From NCBI GenBank assembly GCA_001792895.1, contig MARA01000012.1:186001-250000 (forward strand): a DNA stretch of 64,000 bases. The letters run 5' to 3'. The notes below the pieces were generated by a model. That model made no database searches. It was not told the DNA's origin and saw only the letters and a program-made list of their open reading frames with translations. Positions 37,440-49,294 of the stretch are shown piece by piece. How positions within the stretch are numbered: position 1 is the first letter of the stretch; each line of letters begins with the position of its first letter. Source of the stretch: Lentinus brumalis (lineage: Eukaryota > Basidiomycota > Agaricomycetes > Polyporales > Polyporaceae). The position numbers were made by a program, and so were the translations under genes.

Positions 37440-38114
37440 GCCCCCAACGCTTCACGCGGTACTTCTCTTCTGATCGTCGAGCAGAAGAGAAGTGAGAACG
37501 AGATGCGCAATTCTGTCCACCTCCGGCTGCAAACAAAGAGCTGGCATCTCGGACACTTTGATCCCACCGACGTCGTGGCGTTATGCCGTCCGGTACCACG
37601 CTACAGGGGCCAGCGGGTTGTACTTAACATATAGCTGATGATGAGGTCAGCACCGGAACGACGAGAAGATCGAGAAGACATGTACTGACCGCGATCTCTC
37701 GAAGGCTGGTCGGCTTCCAGATGTACGCTCTGTCCCCTATGCCTGGGACACTGCGGAGGCGGACAGAAGTCGTCAACCCTACACCTAGTACTTAGAATGG
37801 TTTCCGCTACGGGCGAAGCTCAGTAGGAAGACACGCACGACGTCTTGTGCTTGATTCACTTCTTCGGAGTCCTTATCGGAGAGCCACCGAGGACAGTGAT
37901 CGTGTGAGGGAGCATCTCATTGCGCTGAATGCTCGCGGCGTGACCGAGTTTGCCCTCCGTGGGCGAAACAGGACCGTCCTGGCATTCTGATCGTGTACAC
38001 CACCACAGAGTCCCCGCGGAAGCAAAGGTCCGCATTCGTCAGGCTGCCGCGATCAGAGACGAGCTCCGTGTGCGCGAAGCGGTCGGTGTTCACGAGGGTG
38101 AGCTGCGAGTCCAT
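37440..38114 (-). pseudogene. Disabled DUF6593-like paralogue
   Basis: Starts MDSQLTLVN and matches the gene at 11,620 along most of its length (DRFAHTELVSDRGSLTNA, VVYTIRMPGRSC). It then loses frame through a deletion after PGRSC. Further on, the codon for the conserved Trp in KKWIKHK is TGA instead of TGG. The second-exon equivalent (PGIGDRAYIWKPTSLREIA) and third-exon remains (about 37,440-37,640) are still recognisable but in shifted frames. At least two independent disabling changes. Confidence 0.8.
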
Positions 38115-38639
38115 GGATGTGGTGGTACAGTGTGAAGATGAGTACGGCGTAGGACGGCTTTTCGGTGTCCATGAAGAGAGTTTTCCGGGGCCTGAACAGG
38201 ATTGGCACGAGGAGGACGTCCTGCACAGCCTACTGCTTCTTGTTGTGATGAAGCCGCCGAGACACTCCAAGCCACAGGGAAAAGTGCCGATCGCAGCTGG
38301 CGTCCAACTGACCAGCCTCGACTGTTCGTTGATTTGTTCCGATATTCAGCAAAACTGCAGTATGGTCCCGTTTCTCTAGGCTGAATTAGTATGACTGCTA
38401 TCAGTGAGTTCAATGCCTTGAAACATCATCCGGTAGAGCTTCATCGTTCTGGTAAAAGCAAGGAGAAGAGTGACTCCTCGTAGTATGTTAGGGTGCCGAG
38501 TAGAGGCGTAGGAGGAGGAGGAAAGTGGAGGTGATGAGGCGCATTTATGAACCGACTAAGTACTAGTACTTACTTGAGGTTCAGTTACTAAGTAACACTT
38601 ACGTAAGCACGTGTAAGCAGCGTGCGATCGACTCCGCCG
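38115..38639. other. Spacer within decayed duplication
   Basis: Corresponds to the gap between dehydrogenase and DUF6593-like gene plus lost dehydrogenase 3' sequence; no open gene. Confidence 0.45.
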
Positions 38640-38925
38640 CCTGGAAGATTGGAACATCAACAGTGATTTTGGGGGATTGACGTCGCCGCGCAGAACTTGA
38701 AGCTCGACGTCCCGAGTACGCGTTCTGGCGCACACATACCTCCTTTGTGATGTGCACGGTGCTCCATAATATCAAGAGAGTCTTGACCGAGGCGCTTCGT
38801 GCTCCGGGATCATGTCTTCGATCTCGCTCTGTATGCGATAGCGAGGGTTGTTCACTGTGCTTCTTCGTCGCTGCCAATGCATTGAGAATCTCTCCTCGAT
38901 TTCCGAAGTCGTGGTGGAAACTCAA
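38640..38925 (-). pseudogene. Dehydrogenase (SDR) remnant
   Basis: Minus-strand fragments match the intact SDR at 10,480-10,760. The match to NAFEATKKH reads NALAATKKH, IQSEIEGTPEHEA survives as DNA in a shifted frame, and VHVTKEVC is still present as VHITKEVC before a retained GTATGTG donor. The piece coding for the NNAG strand is deleted, the glycine-rich start is not recognisable, and the catalytic Tyr-Lys exon is missing. Not functional. Confidence 0.75.
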
Positions 38926-39479
38926 AGGGCCTGGTCAGGGAAGGATAAAGGTAGAAGACCGGACTTGGCCCCGCTGCATTAATTCGCGCGGAGGCAACGA
39001 GGCCCCCCCCTGGCTATGCTGGACCGTCCCCTGAGTTGCGTGGCTATTATGAACGGCGAGCTCAGGCCGTAAAGGGGCGTGAGGCATGCACTACTTTATG
39101 CATCCGACTTTCCGCCTATGAATCTCGTCCGGCCGGGAGCGAAGTTCTAGTGACTTGAAGGGCGCGCCGAAAGTTGACCAGGGTTAGAGCCAAGATTGTC
39201 GATTCTACACCTGTGTGACCATACTGAACGAAGGGTACCAACGTCCTCGCATTAAAATCATGCCTTGCAGAGGGTGCGGAGAAGCCTTGAGTAGGAGACG
39301 CCCCCTGGCGGAAGTCTGTAATTAACCCGCCAAGTCTCAAGGATGTCATGGAACTCCCATTATGATCTTCTCCTAAGTAGCCGGACTCATAAACCACAGA
39401 GCGTTGCTCGAACTCCTCCTCAGCTCGCCGCTCTGCACACGAACAGCTCCCGAAGCCACTGCATCGAAGTTTCGCAGTT
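38926..39479. other. Spacer, no gene
   Basis: Equivalent to the 1.36-kb divergent promoter region of the left arm, reduced to about 550 bp; contains the upstream region of DUF3072-like copy C. Confidence 0.45.
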
Positions 39480-39743
39480 ATGGCGCGTTACACGGACCCA
39501 GATACATGGAAGACAGGCTCGGGTAAGCAGTACTCACTTGCCAGTTGTGCTGAGATTGCTGTCTCCGACACTGTGCCGTTAGATCCCATGACGCTGGAAC
39601 AGTGGTCCTACATCAGGGACATGACCATTCGACTGGGCTTGTCTGCCCAGGTTCACGTTCCGCACACGACCAAGGCCCAAGCTGCAAAAGTCATCATACG
39701 TCTGCGGGCTCAGGTCAAACGGATGAGGCATACTATGTGGTGA
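39480..39743 (+). CDS. DUF3072-like small protein, copy C (67 aa)
   Basis: Two exons (39480-39522, 39583-39743) with a 60-bp intron; 67 residues. N-terminus MARYTDPDTWKTGS, then DPMTLEQWSYIRDMTIRLGL, and TTKAQAAKVIIRLRAQVKRM at the end. It is closest to copy A in the block YI-DMTIRLGL (positional partner in the inverted duplication) but shares the DP-x-x-W N-terminus with copy B. The strongly basic C-terminal helix (RLRAQVKRMRH) could bind nucleic acid or another helix; that is speculative. Phase-1 intron before DPMT as in the other two. Confidence 0.75.
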   Translation: MARYTDPDTWKTGSGKQYSLASCAEIAVSDTVPLDPMTLEQWSYIRDMTIRLGLSAQVHVPHTTKAQAAKVIIRLRAQVKRMRHTMW

Positions 39744-40464
39744 ACGAAGTGGCACATACCACGGCGCAATGATCGCGTGGGGTTTGGACAGATACTTACG
39801 AGCACCTCCGATACGACGATTACTTACTTACTACTGTTTGAAGTTATTGATCTAACTTGAAGTACGTAGGCACCTCGGTCGCTGTATTCACGTCTGCACG
39901 TCTTGTCGTCTATGTTACTGGAGGGGTTGTGGTCGAGACTGTCTTATAGAATCTGACGAGCTCACACTAGTTCGACTCGAGTTTGATGGCACATGACTCG
40001 GCGTTTGTTTGTACACGGTCGCAGCCAAACAACTAATAATGGGCGTCTGTCGTAGTCTGCTGCTAAGCTATTGTCGACCTCCTCAGTACCTGCTATTAAT
40101 GATTCTCTCCTCTGCCGGCTGCGTGTGTGGGTGCCTCGTATCCTGGCGACAGCTCGTCTCTACGCGATGTTATGTATTCGTGTTTACTGTGCCTCAAACA
40201 CTTGCCCGAGAAGGCAACTTTCTGTGTGTACATCTGCTCTCGCTTGACCGATTGCCACTGTTCGTCCATCCCAATCCGCTTCTCAGGCAATCCATGCGAT
40301 GTTGCGCGGTATATAACTAGCGCGAATTTGACATGAAGTTCTCTTCAACAACCAACTCCTCCAGCGACCTCTCGACATCAGAGCACTCGCCTAGCCTTCG
40401 CTCAAGTCACCAGCACTTTACCGCTCTGCCACGCCCTGGCCACCCAGCACTACCTATCATCACG
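39744..40464. other. Promoter region of the second 69-aa gene
   Basis: Contains DNA matching 8250-8560 in reverse (about 40,100-40,330) with the conserved TATA box. No gene found in the rest. Confidence 0.5.
40310..40316 (+). promoter_or_regulatory. TATA box of the second 69-aa gene
   Basis: TATATAA 155 bp before ATG 40,465, at the same place as in the left copy. Confidence 0.6.
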
Positions 40465-40674
40465 ATGTCTTACTCCACCAACACTCCCATCTACACCTTT
40501 CTCTCCACCAGCTCTGCGTCTCCGAACGCATTCGCTCTCTTCGCGTCCACCCAGTCGCCGCGCGACACCTACCACGTGTACGAGGACGCACGCCAGGTGC
40601 TGCGTCCTTCGAACGGGCGCACCGTGCAGGCGAAGGCGAGCAAGTCCGGCCTGAAGAAGATCTTCGGGCTGTAG
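40465..40674 (+). CDS. Conserved 69-aa orphan protein, second copy
   Basis: Single exon, 69 residues, no gaps relative to the 7,911-8,120 copy. There are nine substitutions, several conservative (L to F at 12, M to V at 38, T to S at 59, L to I at 66). The block SPNAFALFASTQSPRDTYH is fully identical up to His37, as is YEDARQVLRPSNGRT. Retained intact although two of the four copied genes beside it are dead, so it is probably under selection. Function unknown. Confidence 0.7.
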   Translation: MSYSTNTPIYTFLSTSSASPNAFALFASTQSPRDTYHVYEDARQVLRPSNGRTVQAKASKSGLKKIFGL

Positions 40675-41620
40675 AGGCCTCTGCTTACGCTTGCGGGTGG
40701 AGTCCCCGAGCCTACCACGCCATCCCGACGCGGCTTCGCGCCGCACCATGTCGCGCCCCGTTGAGACGATGACCCCTCCGTCTCGCGCTATACCCCGCTC
40801 TCAGATCCGTCGACTGGGAGATCTGGCTATCCGAGCCGCCGCTGCACGCGCCCGCTCAGACTACGCCGTAAACCTCGCGCTTCGCGAGTTGGTATCCAAC
40901 ATACCTCCAAGAGATCCTGCTGGATAGGAGGGCAACACTGCTGGGTCGCAGAAGGACAATCACGACGGACCGTGTACTCGTTATCTGTCACACGCTCTTT
41001 GTATACGATTGTGCCAATAGCCTCGTTAATGAACCTCACTGCCTTCGTTTTATTTCTTGGTGTAACAGTGCGTGCGATGCGTGTCCCTCAAACCTTTGTG
41101 CCGCCCTCAAGGACTGTCCTCGCAGACCTCAGATTCGTACGTTCTTACTGTCGCAGTCTGGCTGGAGAACTTTGGCAAGAGGAAGGGAAGAGAGACGGAC
41201 CTCTGCAGTTCCAAGCTGTAGCACGGGCATCCCGGGTTCTCATAGCAAGTAGACAAAGCTGTGCCGCTACTAGTTTTCGGTTATTAGTTTCTTTCCTCGA
41301 TCTACTTATTAGCCTGTTGAGAGGCAACCATCTATAGCCCTGCACTGTTCGACACACCATTATGCCTCTATGCCCACCGTGAAACCGTTGATTGGCTACT
41401 ATAGGTACGAAATCATACCCTCGACCTTTCAAGGTCGCCGGAGCCACGTGACACACAGAAGCAATCAAGCCTTCCGCGGCGCCTGCGGTTGCATCTCTTA
41501 CCAGTGCCACCACGTCCACACGTCGCAACGCACCTCCTCGACGACTCAGTCTGGCCAGAGGAGTACGCTCTTAGCAGAGTAGGAGAAGCGGAGCAGGAGC
41601 GTCAGTGTATCCAAGTTCTC
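40675..41620. other. Intergenic
   Basis: To about 40,930 this is homologous to 7,640-7,900 (end of the duplication). A 59-codon frame at 40,748-40,927 is not open in the left arm, so it is probably not a gene. The remainder is upstream of the phosphatase; nothing recognised. Confidence 0.45.
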
Positions 41621-43249
41621 ATGCACCAGGTCACCCGAATCGGCACGAAATCCAGCACAGCATCGTCGCTGCGGGCTCATGCACTGCTCAGGAAGATGTC
41701 CACGCTAAACCGAGCTGGAGGTCGTTCGAAGGAGTCCAAAGACGGTCAGGATGCGTCGGGGCCAACCGCTGGCCGGACGATCCTGCTCTCCTTGTTCGGT
41801 ATGTGGGCAGCAGCGATGAGCTGTCTCTCCAATGCTGCGGTATCTCTGGAAGGCGACCTGGACACGCGTAAGTCGTGCTCATTGTGTCTGCACGTCTATG
41901 CTGACGAATATCCGCAGGACGTCGGCTCTTCGACGCAGACCAGATTTTACGGCGGCACGAGAAGACGACTCGCGCACCCGCGGGATCCGGGATCACTCGT
42001 TACGACTTCTCGCACGTAGGGAGGTATGTGACATACACTACACTGAGCGGCGGGTTCAACCTACGCTGACCAGCAACGAGCCTGCTGAAGACGACCATCA
42101 GGAGGTCGTGGTGCCGGTGCCGTCCGGGTACTGGTCCTTCTTCGGGATCTTTGACGGCCACAACGGCGGGGACACCAGCAAATGGCTTGCCGACAATCTG
42201 ATCCTGGCGGTGGTGGGCGGCTTGGGAGATCTGTACTCCGGATTGGTCGGAACAGAGAGCAACGCCGCACCTGAGCCGACGCCGGCCGACATAGCGACGA
42301 AACTCAAGGACGTGTTCAATGAGCTGGACGATGCCATCGTGAACGAGCCGCTGAGACAGGTGTTCGCATCAAACTCTCGACAGGCAGGAGCTACGTTGCT
42401 CGGTCCCGCCTGGGCGGGGTCATGTGCGCTCCTCTCCTTCTACGACTCCCACTCGCGGATGCTGCATCTCGCGCTCACCGGAGACTCGCGCGCGGTGCTG
42501 GGCAGACGACGGTACGACTCGGAGGGAGAGCTCAAGTACGACGTCTACATTCTCACCACCGACCAGAACGCCATGAACCCCGGCGAGCTCGAGCGGCTGA
42601 CTGCAGACCACCCCGGAGAAAACGTCGTCCAGAATTCACGGGTGTTCGGGATGGGCGTGTCCCGTGCGTTCGGAGACGCGCGCCTGAAGTGGACGCGCGA
42701 AGTCCAGGATAAGCTGAAGCGGCAGCACCTCGGACGTTCGCCGCTGGCGGTGGTGAAGACCCCTCCATACCTCACCGCTGAACCCGAAGTTACCTCCATC
42801 GAGATTCAGCCGGGAGACTTCCTCATCATGGGGTCCGACGGGCTCTGGGAGAGTCTGACGAGCGAGGAGGCGGTCGGGCTCGTCGGCTTGTGGAAGGAAG
42901 GCGAGAAGGACCGGTTCGGCAACCGCGAGCCCTTGGGCGGTTACGCACCTCATACGCTGCCGGTGTGGATGGCGGAGCGTGATGATACACAGCGGTACCG
43001 CCAGTGGGGCGCGGAGAAGCGCTTTGCTCGGCGGGATGGGAATGCGGCCACCCATCTCCTGCGGAATGCCCTCGGAGGTGCCGACCGCGAGCTCATCGCC
43101 TCGTTGCTGAGCATGAAGACGCCTAAAGCGAGGACGTACAGGTGAGTGGAGGATGTCGTCCGGGATTACGTCGCTAACGCCTTCGCAGGGACGACATGAC
43201 CGCCATAGTCGTGTTTTTTTCGGATGAGGACGCGCGGAAGTCTGCTTGA
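41621..43249 (+). CDS. PP2C-type protein phosphatase, PDH-phosphatase-like
   Basis: Exons 41621-41867, 41918-42023, 42074-43141 and 43189-43249; 1482 nt, 493 residues. PPM/PP2C motifs: RYDFSHVGSNEPAEDDH (motif 1), GIFDGHNGG (metal-binding Asp/Gly), LALTGDSRAVLGRRR and DHPGENVV. Then VSRAFGDARLKW, LIMGSDGLWESLTSEE and the closing DDMTAIVVFF (metal-binding Asp). The insertions and the RYDF-x-SN motif match the pyruvate dehydrogenase phosphatase-like branch. The first 75 residues are Arg/Ser-rich then hydrophobic (RTILLSLFGMWAAAMSCL), fitting a mitochondrial presequence or membrane anchor. The start is uncertain: ATG 41,696 would remove 25 residues. All catalytic acids are present. Confidence 0.92.
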
Positions 43250-45459
43250 GCCAGGGTCCGACTGCGAGCTACTCTATATCATATCTTGGTGTGTCTAACC
43301 GTCTTCTTCATGCTCTACCGGGTGAGCTGACGGGTGAGGAGTTCAGGTACATGTTGACTAATGCTGTATCGATACTTGCTATCTATTCGCCCTATCTATT
43401 GCTGCTTCCTTGTGCTGTCGTGCATGCGGTACTGATCAGGTTATCACCTAGCATGCTAGTCGGCTTACTGCTTCGACTCACCGTACTTCGGATCTAGGAC
43501 CCACACTGAGGTCCCGTAGTGGTCAGGCCGCTTCCATTTGCGAAAGTAACACGAGCATGAGAGTGCCTGCTACGGACGTTTTAGAGGTCGCTTCCCTCTG
43601 TGGTCAGGAGGATCGTTTTGCCCTTCTTGCTTGGTGTTCCAAGTGGGGAGAAGCTGTTCGCACTCTGCCGGTGCGAACGCACCCACGGCCGCAATCTGGC
43701 ACCGCTGCTATGGACGCAGGTGAGTCCAGTGGCCTATCAGCGTCGTCAGGGTCGGTGCGATTAATTCCTCATCTCGTGCTTGTGTTGCTACCAGATTGGA
43801 CGTCCCTTTCTTCGTGCCTTGAGCGGCGTTCATGACGACGCCAGTGGACGGCTGCAGACGGCTCTTCCTGCGTGCGTAATAGACAGCCGTGGGCCTTCCT
43901 CTAAGGGCATCAACGTGTCAAAGAATAGCTACAGGGTGGCTTCGATGATACACTCGTCAAGCTGGCTCCGATACAAGCTTCTCGTCGTTGCGGGATCCCT
44001 GGCACTTTCCGGACCTGTGCATTCCTACCGACTCTCCGCCGGTGATTTTTATGTTGCCTTTATGCTCCTGTGAGTGCGACTCCCTTCTGGAACGATCTCC
44101 ATGCCGTGACCTCCAGAGTGCGAGATGCAGATCCACGGTCGCGGGTCGGCCGGGGATCTGGCGAATTCCCGCAACCCTGAGAACCCCAGGCGTAAGCAGG
44201 TTACCCAGCCGGTTCTCTTTATATCCATAACGGGGCTCCGCTCTTGTGCAAGCCCGCGTTGTGTTCCCGCATTCCTTCTCCGCATTCAGTCGCCAAGGAA
44301 CATTCCGCTCAAGCACTGGTCATGTGGGTACGTCGGGGTTGATTCATGCGGTCCGCTGGACACTTTCTGACATTCCCTCTCGCGCAGCGGCTACAGGTTT
44401 GGCTGGCCCCCTTGACCGTCGACACGCCCAAATTGCGCAAGGACACAGACTATACGGGTGTGTAGTCCGGTAGCCCCGCATATAGACCTCTCAATACCGT
44501 TCTTTGGTAGTATCTCACTAGGTCAGCTCGGACCCGTTATGCCGGCAGCCCGGAAGCTGTAAGAAGTCACAGGCCAATGGGCCTCTGCGGTACACGCTAG
44601 CAAGAACTGGCCCTTCCCACTGGCGCGTGGTGGAAGTGCTAGCTGAAGACATTCTCGTAAGGTCCACGTCTTATCATGTCTGTCGCTAATGTGACTGACG
44701 CGCACAATAGTTCAGCGGCATTGTCTGTCTTGGTTCCGCCCCAAATAAGCTATATCGACGGCGCGGAGATGACCGGCGTTTAGTATCATCAGGTCTATCT
44801 CGCCTGGTTACAATAAAGCTAGAAGCGCAAATGAGGTAATGTTCCCATACTGCTGGTATGCTCACATACCTCCGCCACTCTTTAGGGAGTTGTGATTGTC
44901 TCCAAGAGCCAACTTGAACCTTGAAGTTGAGAAAGCCGGGACAGTGTTCCTCACAGAAACCTGCGAACAGCAAGCCTAACAGAAGTCAAACGCACAGAAA
45001 GGGGTGCGCAGCGCTCACAGGCGGTATCTTTAGACCCGGCGGGTACGTACGTTTCGCCACATAAGTTTCGCACGTACCACGGAAAGGTTAACGGAAGTCG
45101 CCGCGGAGCCAGCAGGTGCACTACGGCCGCCCGGTTGCCGAGGTTGTTCCCCTTCATAGCGTCTGCACGCAATTCAGTCGTGCTCGTGTTCCGGACGTCC
45201 CAGATGACATACTGACAGCGAGTGCAGACCTGACCTGGACGCTGCCCCGGGTCCGCTGAAAAGGGGCAAATTTAGCAACGCCGTTCCCGCGGCATTCATA
45301 TAACATCGAGCTTCTTCCACAAATATGCATCCCGGTGCGTCCTGAGGCCCGCGTCTTCCCCATCGCGCCTTCCAGCGGCCCCCCCTTGCACGCCAAAGGT
45401 ACAGTCCGGCCATCTGCTTCTGGAGGCGTGCTGAAGCTCTCTGCCGATCAGGCACCACG
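43250..45459. other. Gene-poor stretch (2.2 kb)
   Basis: Short frames only; no spliced coding pattern, RNA gene or repeat recognised. Confidence 0.45.
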
Positions 45460-47230
45460 ATGCCACTCTCGCTCGAGGGCGTGAAGGCGCATCCCGAGTC
45501 GTACCTCGGTCCCGCCCTGGTAAACCTGGTGCTGGAATCGATGCAGACGGGCATCCTCATCAACCAGTCTCTTACGTTCTGGGAACGGGCGGAGCGGGAA
45601 CTTGGGGTTGTGCGTGCTGTAGTGTCATTCGTGACCATCACTGCATTGTGAGTTGCATCGTCTAGTTGGGGAGGGCTGACTCGACCGTTCGTGATGTCTA
45701 AAGCGTGCAAACGGCGTTCATGTTTTTCTCGGCATGGCGGATGTTTGTAGCGGACTTCGGTAACTGGGTACGTCGACTCATTCTTTAGCCTTGTAGCTCG
45801 GGCAGGATAGATGCTAAGGCGTGAAGTGTCAGTACGCCAGTGTGATGTTCGTTTGGGCGGACAAACTCCAATCTACCATCGTCAGTACTCACTTCCCTGC
45901 TCTAGCATGAACATCCATACTGATGCTGACCAACTTGCAGACGGTCATGATGGCTGCCCCAGTGCAAGCGTTTCTCATTTGGCGGTGTTGGACTGTTCGT
46001 TCACCCAAGTGCCTTGCCTCTTACTTCTATGCTGACCCAGAATCGCAGCTCATACATCGCAACTTCTACGTCTTGGTGAGCTCTTGCCCCGATCATGTGT
46101 GTCCATCGTAGCTGAGGAGCATGGTTCGGCTACAGGTTTCATTGACCCTCCTGCTCGTCGCTCAAGTTGTAGCGAGCATCGTTGTCACGGTCCAGACGTT
46201 CCAGTTCCATTTCGGTATTGTTCGACAATCCGATGTAGGCGCAGGTCCCCTCCCAAAGGTCCCGGTACGCATCTCGCCCTTCGCTGTCGAGTGACGCTGT
46301 TCATGCGTTAGTTCCAGGTCAACTCGACATGTAAGACCAACATGTTCGGGGTCGCGCTTTCATCCACGAACTAACCCTGTGGTATATACAGTCGTCCTCA
46401 GCTTGGCGTGCTCCGCAGGTCGGGATTTTCCTCACCAGACCGCTATTCTTTCGCGCTCATGTTCCTTGTAGTACTCGATGTGCTCGTAACCGGTATCTGT
46501 ATGTGGCCGAGCGGAGATACGCGCGCCTTGCGGAGGCTGATCGTTCGTTCCATCGCAGTGCTCACCTTCCTTGCTCGCTCGAAACAACATGTGACGTCTT
46601 CGAGGTTCCGTCGCGTGAGATCTCCTGCTCCATATTGCGATGCACTCCTGCTCACAGTTCTACCTGCAGATTCTGAGACGACTCACTGTTTTGATCTGGG
46701 AGGCTGCTCTCCCGCCATGCATCTGCGCGATCCTGACGGTAGTAACATACCTAACCTTGGTTCGTCTTTATTTAGTGACTTGGGGCCGCCGCCACTGCTG
46801 ACCGCTCCCACAGGTTAACGAGAACTATTGGGACCTCACGTTTCAGGCCATCCTCGGGAAGCTCTACGTTATCTCTTTATTCGTGACTCTGTCAGTGTCT
46901 TTCTTGTTCTCCTGTCCGTGCGAGTACTGATGTCTATCCGATCCACGGCGGTCAGTAATGGTCGTGCGGAGCTGCAAGATGGACCGGCGCCGGGGTTCTC
47001 AACTAACCGGATATCTAATCTCGCATGGAACTTGAGCACTCCGATTCGCGTCGAGGTTCGGGCCTTGTTCCTCTTCTCTCTCCCCTCGCTGAGCCCGTCC
47101 GCAGATCAACACCGATATCGAGAGCCTGGGGCAGACGACCCGAAGCACGCGCGGAGACACTAGTGTCACGAGTATGCCCACAGAGCAAAGCCGAACGGTG
47201 GTCACGCCTTCCTCGGAAAAGCCGAAGTGA
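45460..47230 (+). CDS. DUF6534-like seven-TM membrane protein
   Basis: Many short exons. The clearest are 45460-45647, 45704-45767, 45833-45880, 45941-45994, 46049-46075, 46136-46264, 46312-46330, 46392-46418, 46472-46492 and one from 46559. Later exons carry ILRRLTVLIWEAALPP, NENYWDLTFQAILGKLYVIS and the tail INTDIESLGQTTRSTRGD, ending at TGA 47,230. Hydrophobic helices include LGPALVNLVLESMQTGILIN, MMAAPVQAFLIWRCW and SLTLLLVAQVVASIVVTVQT. The WADKLQSTI / PVQAFLIWRCW pattern and helix order match the DUF6534 family, seven-TM-like proteins abundant in mushrooms and of unknown role. Junctions near 46,590-46,670 and 46,890-47,100 remain unresolved. Confidence 0.78.
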
Positions 47231-48710
47231 TTCCTCACCGAGTCCGAGACCTAGCGGTCGCACGACCCTTACACGTCACACCTCTATGTTATGCCTCCTT
47301 AAGCTACCAGTCGACTTTGACTTCATCCGGGTTGCGGTCCTCATCACCTTCTGTAGTATAGTTTCAAGTGCACTCTGGACAACTCTGCATTCGTGACGGT
47401 TCAACTTACGGTCCTTGGTATACGTGGTCTCTCACACCTCACACGCCCTAATGTCTGTTGCACATACCATTTCTTTGCACCACTCTCACATTCTTTTCAT
47501 CCGCGGTCTACGTGTGTTGCGTCGTTGTGTCATCTACCTCGACCGCCGCCTGATCTCGTGGAGCAGATGGTGGTCCGAGTCCGCTGATACACCCCACCAA
47601 GTAGCGTGCGTAGTCACGCCGCTTCATCACGCTTCAATATTGATCCTGATCCAGTGAGAGTGATGAGTGTTTGGTGCGAGAAAAGGAGCAGAGCTCAGCG
47701 GACAGACTTCCCTTGCCGCTATCGTGCCCTGGACCCTTGCCCGCCTTGCCCGTAGGCACGCAGGCAAGTCCGCAATGCTCCTCAAGACAGCCTGAAGACT
47801 GAACAGAATGTCGGGTCGGGACAGGATCCCGATACCCAGCCCAAGAGCCCAAGAGCAGTTCTACATTCGCCCGATGCGAGTGGCTTCAAGATGGAAGTTG
47901 GAACGTGCTGCATGATTGCATACCAGCGATGTCTATCGTCACCCACTGCGGTCTCGGATGCGTCCAGATTGTGTTGACTCGAGTGATCCATCGCGCGAGC
48001 GTGTGCGTGTGCGTGTCTCCGTCCCGAGTAAGGACGATGTTGGCCTTGCGCAGGCTCAGTGCAGGGTATCCTGTCTCATGGAACCGGCGTAGCTCCTAGT
48101 GACATCCCCCAACCAGCGACCTGCACCTCGACACTCGGCCTCAGCGCGCATAGGACGCACGCTCGTAATCGAAGCCAACCCTGTCAAGACCAGCTCCGCC
48201 TCCGTCTTTCTGGTGGATGTGAGTTGAGCAGAGGCGAGTTGGCATCCAAGTATTAGCCTCAGCATTGCTACACGCAACGAGAGGGTGTAGCTTGTACGTC
48301 TTAAGCGACATCGGTTACTGCGTCAGGTAGGGGAACTTGTTGTCGCTGCCGAATCGGGCCTGAGGAGTTCAGGAGAGGGAGCTGGGGGTGCGTAGAGAGG
48401 TTACGCGTGAGGCAGCCACTTGGACAAAGACTACCGTGTTCAGGTTCGTAAGTAGTTGTCGGGCTCGGGGTTCTCGGCCGGCTGCCTGGGCGTGAGCATA
48501 CTGACGTACAAGTGTTAAGAGTCGCCGTGCGGGCGCATAATAGCCCTCATGGTGTGTGCATTCCATGCATTGAGGCTGCACCGATGAAACGCGCACCGTG
48601 ATCTTGGAAGCAGAGGACGAAGGACTCGAGGCTGTATGTAGCAGCTTTGAAGCTGTCTTGAAACAGCCCGTTATGGTATGAGATACCGTATGTAATCAGA
48701 CGTATTGTCT
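47231..48710. other. Intergenic, no supported gene
   Basis: 3' flank of the membrane protein gene and 1.4 kb of DNA with only short frames. Confidence 0.45.
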
Positions 48711-48771
48711 TCCGATATGTAACATTATCGCCTCTCACGCGATAGCCCGGGGTTCGATTCCCCGTGTCGGA
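48711..48771 (+). pseudogene. tRNA-Glu (CTC) relic lacking the D arm
   Basis: 61 nt. Acceptor TCCGATA pairs with TGTCGGA (one T-G wobble). The anticodon stem is ATCGC/GCGAT with loop CTCTCAC (anticodon CTC, glutamate). The T arm CGGGG-TTCGATT-CCCCG is perfect. Only nine bases (TGTAACATT) separate acceptor and anticodon stems, where about 19 are needed, so the D stem-loop (and the internal A box) is mostly deleted. Probably a pseudogene, unless a D-armless nuclear tRNA is expressed. Confidence 0.8.
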
Positions 48772-49294
48772 AATGTCTTCGTTGCTGTACTCTTTTGTTG
48801 CCGCACGCCCCGACAAACGACTTTTCCTAACAGCCTGAATATTGAGATCAAGACACAGCGCCGACCATGATTGCAGTCCTACAGGGTGCTGCTGTGGGAC
48901 TCGCGCGAGTGTCCGTGGATCTGCAACTAACTCCCTCAGCCTGCAATCTCTTTCCTGCCGTCGACGGATTCGCGCACCGGCGACGTCATCAGCGACCCCG
49001 GACACTGTAACGGATCACGAATCACGGATCAAATGCTTCGATTCGGACCGCGAACCGAGAGACGTCCTCCTCGACTCGGAGCTCGGTGCCCTCATCCGAT
49101 GACCCGATGGGCGAGTCCACGTCAAGGTTGCCCTTACACCCAGGCCGGCCATGTAGCAAGCTGGCAAGCTGCAACTGCGACTGGGTGATGCAACGTATTA
49201 CGGCCGTCGGCGTGCGACGGGCATCAGATCCACCATCAATGTCGGCAGTCTGGCATGGGGCATGTGGACACTGGATGTGCAGCGGGCGGGGCGC
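48772..49294. other. Intergenic, nothing seen
   Basis: Between the tRNA relic and the left arm of the fold-back element. Confidence 0.45.

Larger units (their letters stand above)
37440..40930. repeat. Right arm of the inverted segmental duplication (decayed copy)
   Basis: Read on the minus strand from 40,930 downward it repeats the gene order of 7,640-12,400. It has the 69-aa gene and a DUF3072-like gene open, dehydrogenase and DUF6593-like remnants broken. It is about 1.3 kb shorter, so sequence has been lost. Confidence 0.8.

Noticed and set aside
40748..40927. 59-codon frame downstream of the second 69-aa gene
   Set aside because: The homologous DNA in the left arm (7,660-7,820) is not open in the same frame, so it is probably non-coding flank.
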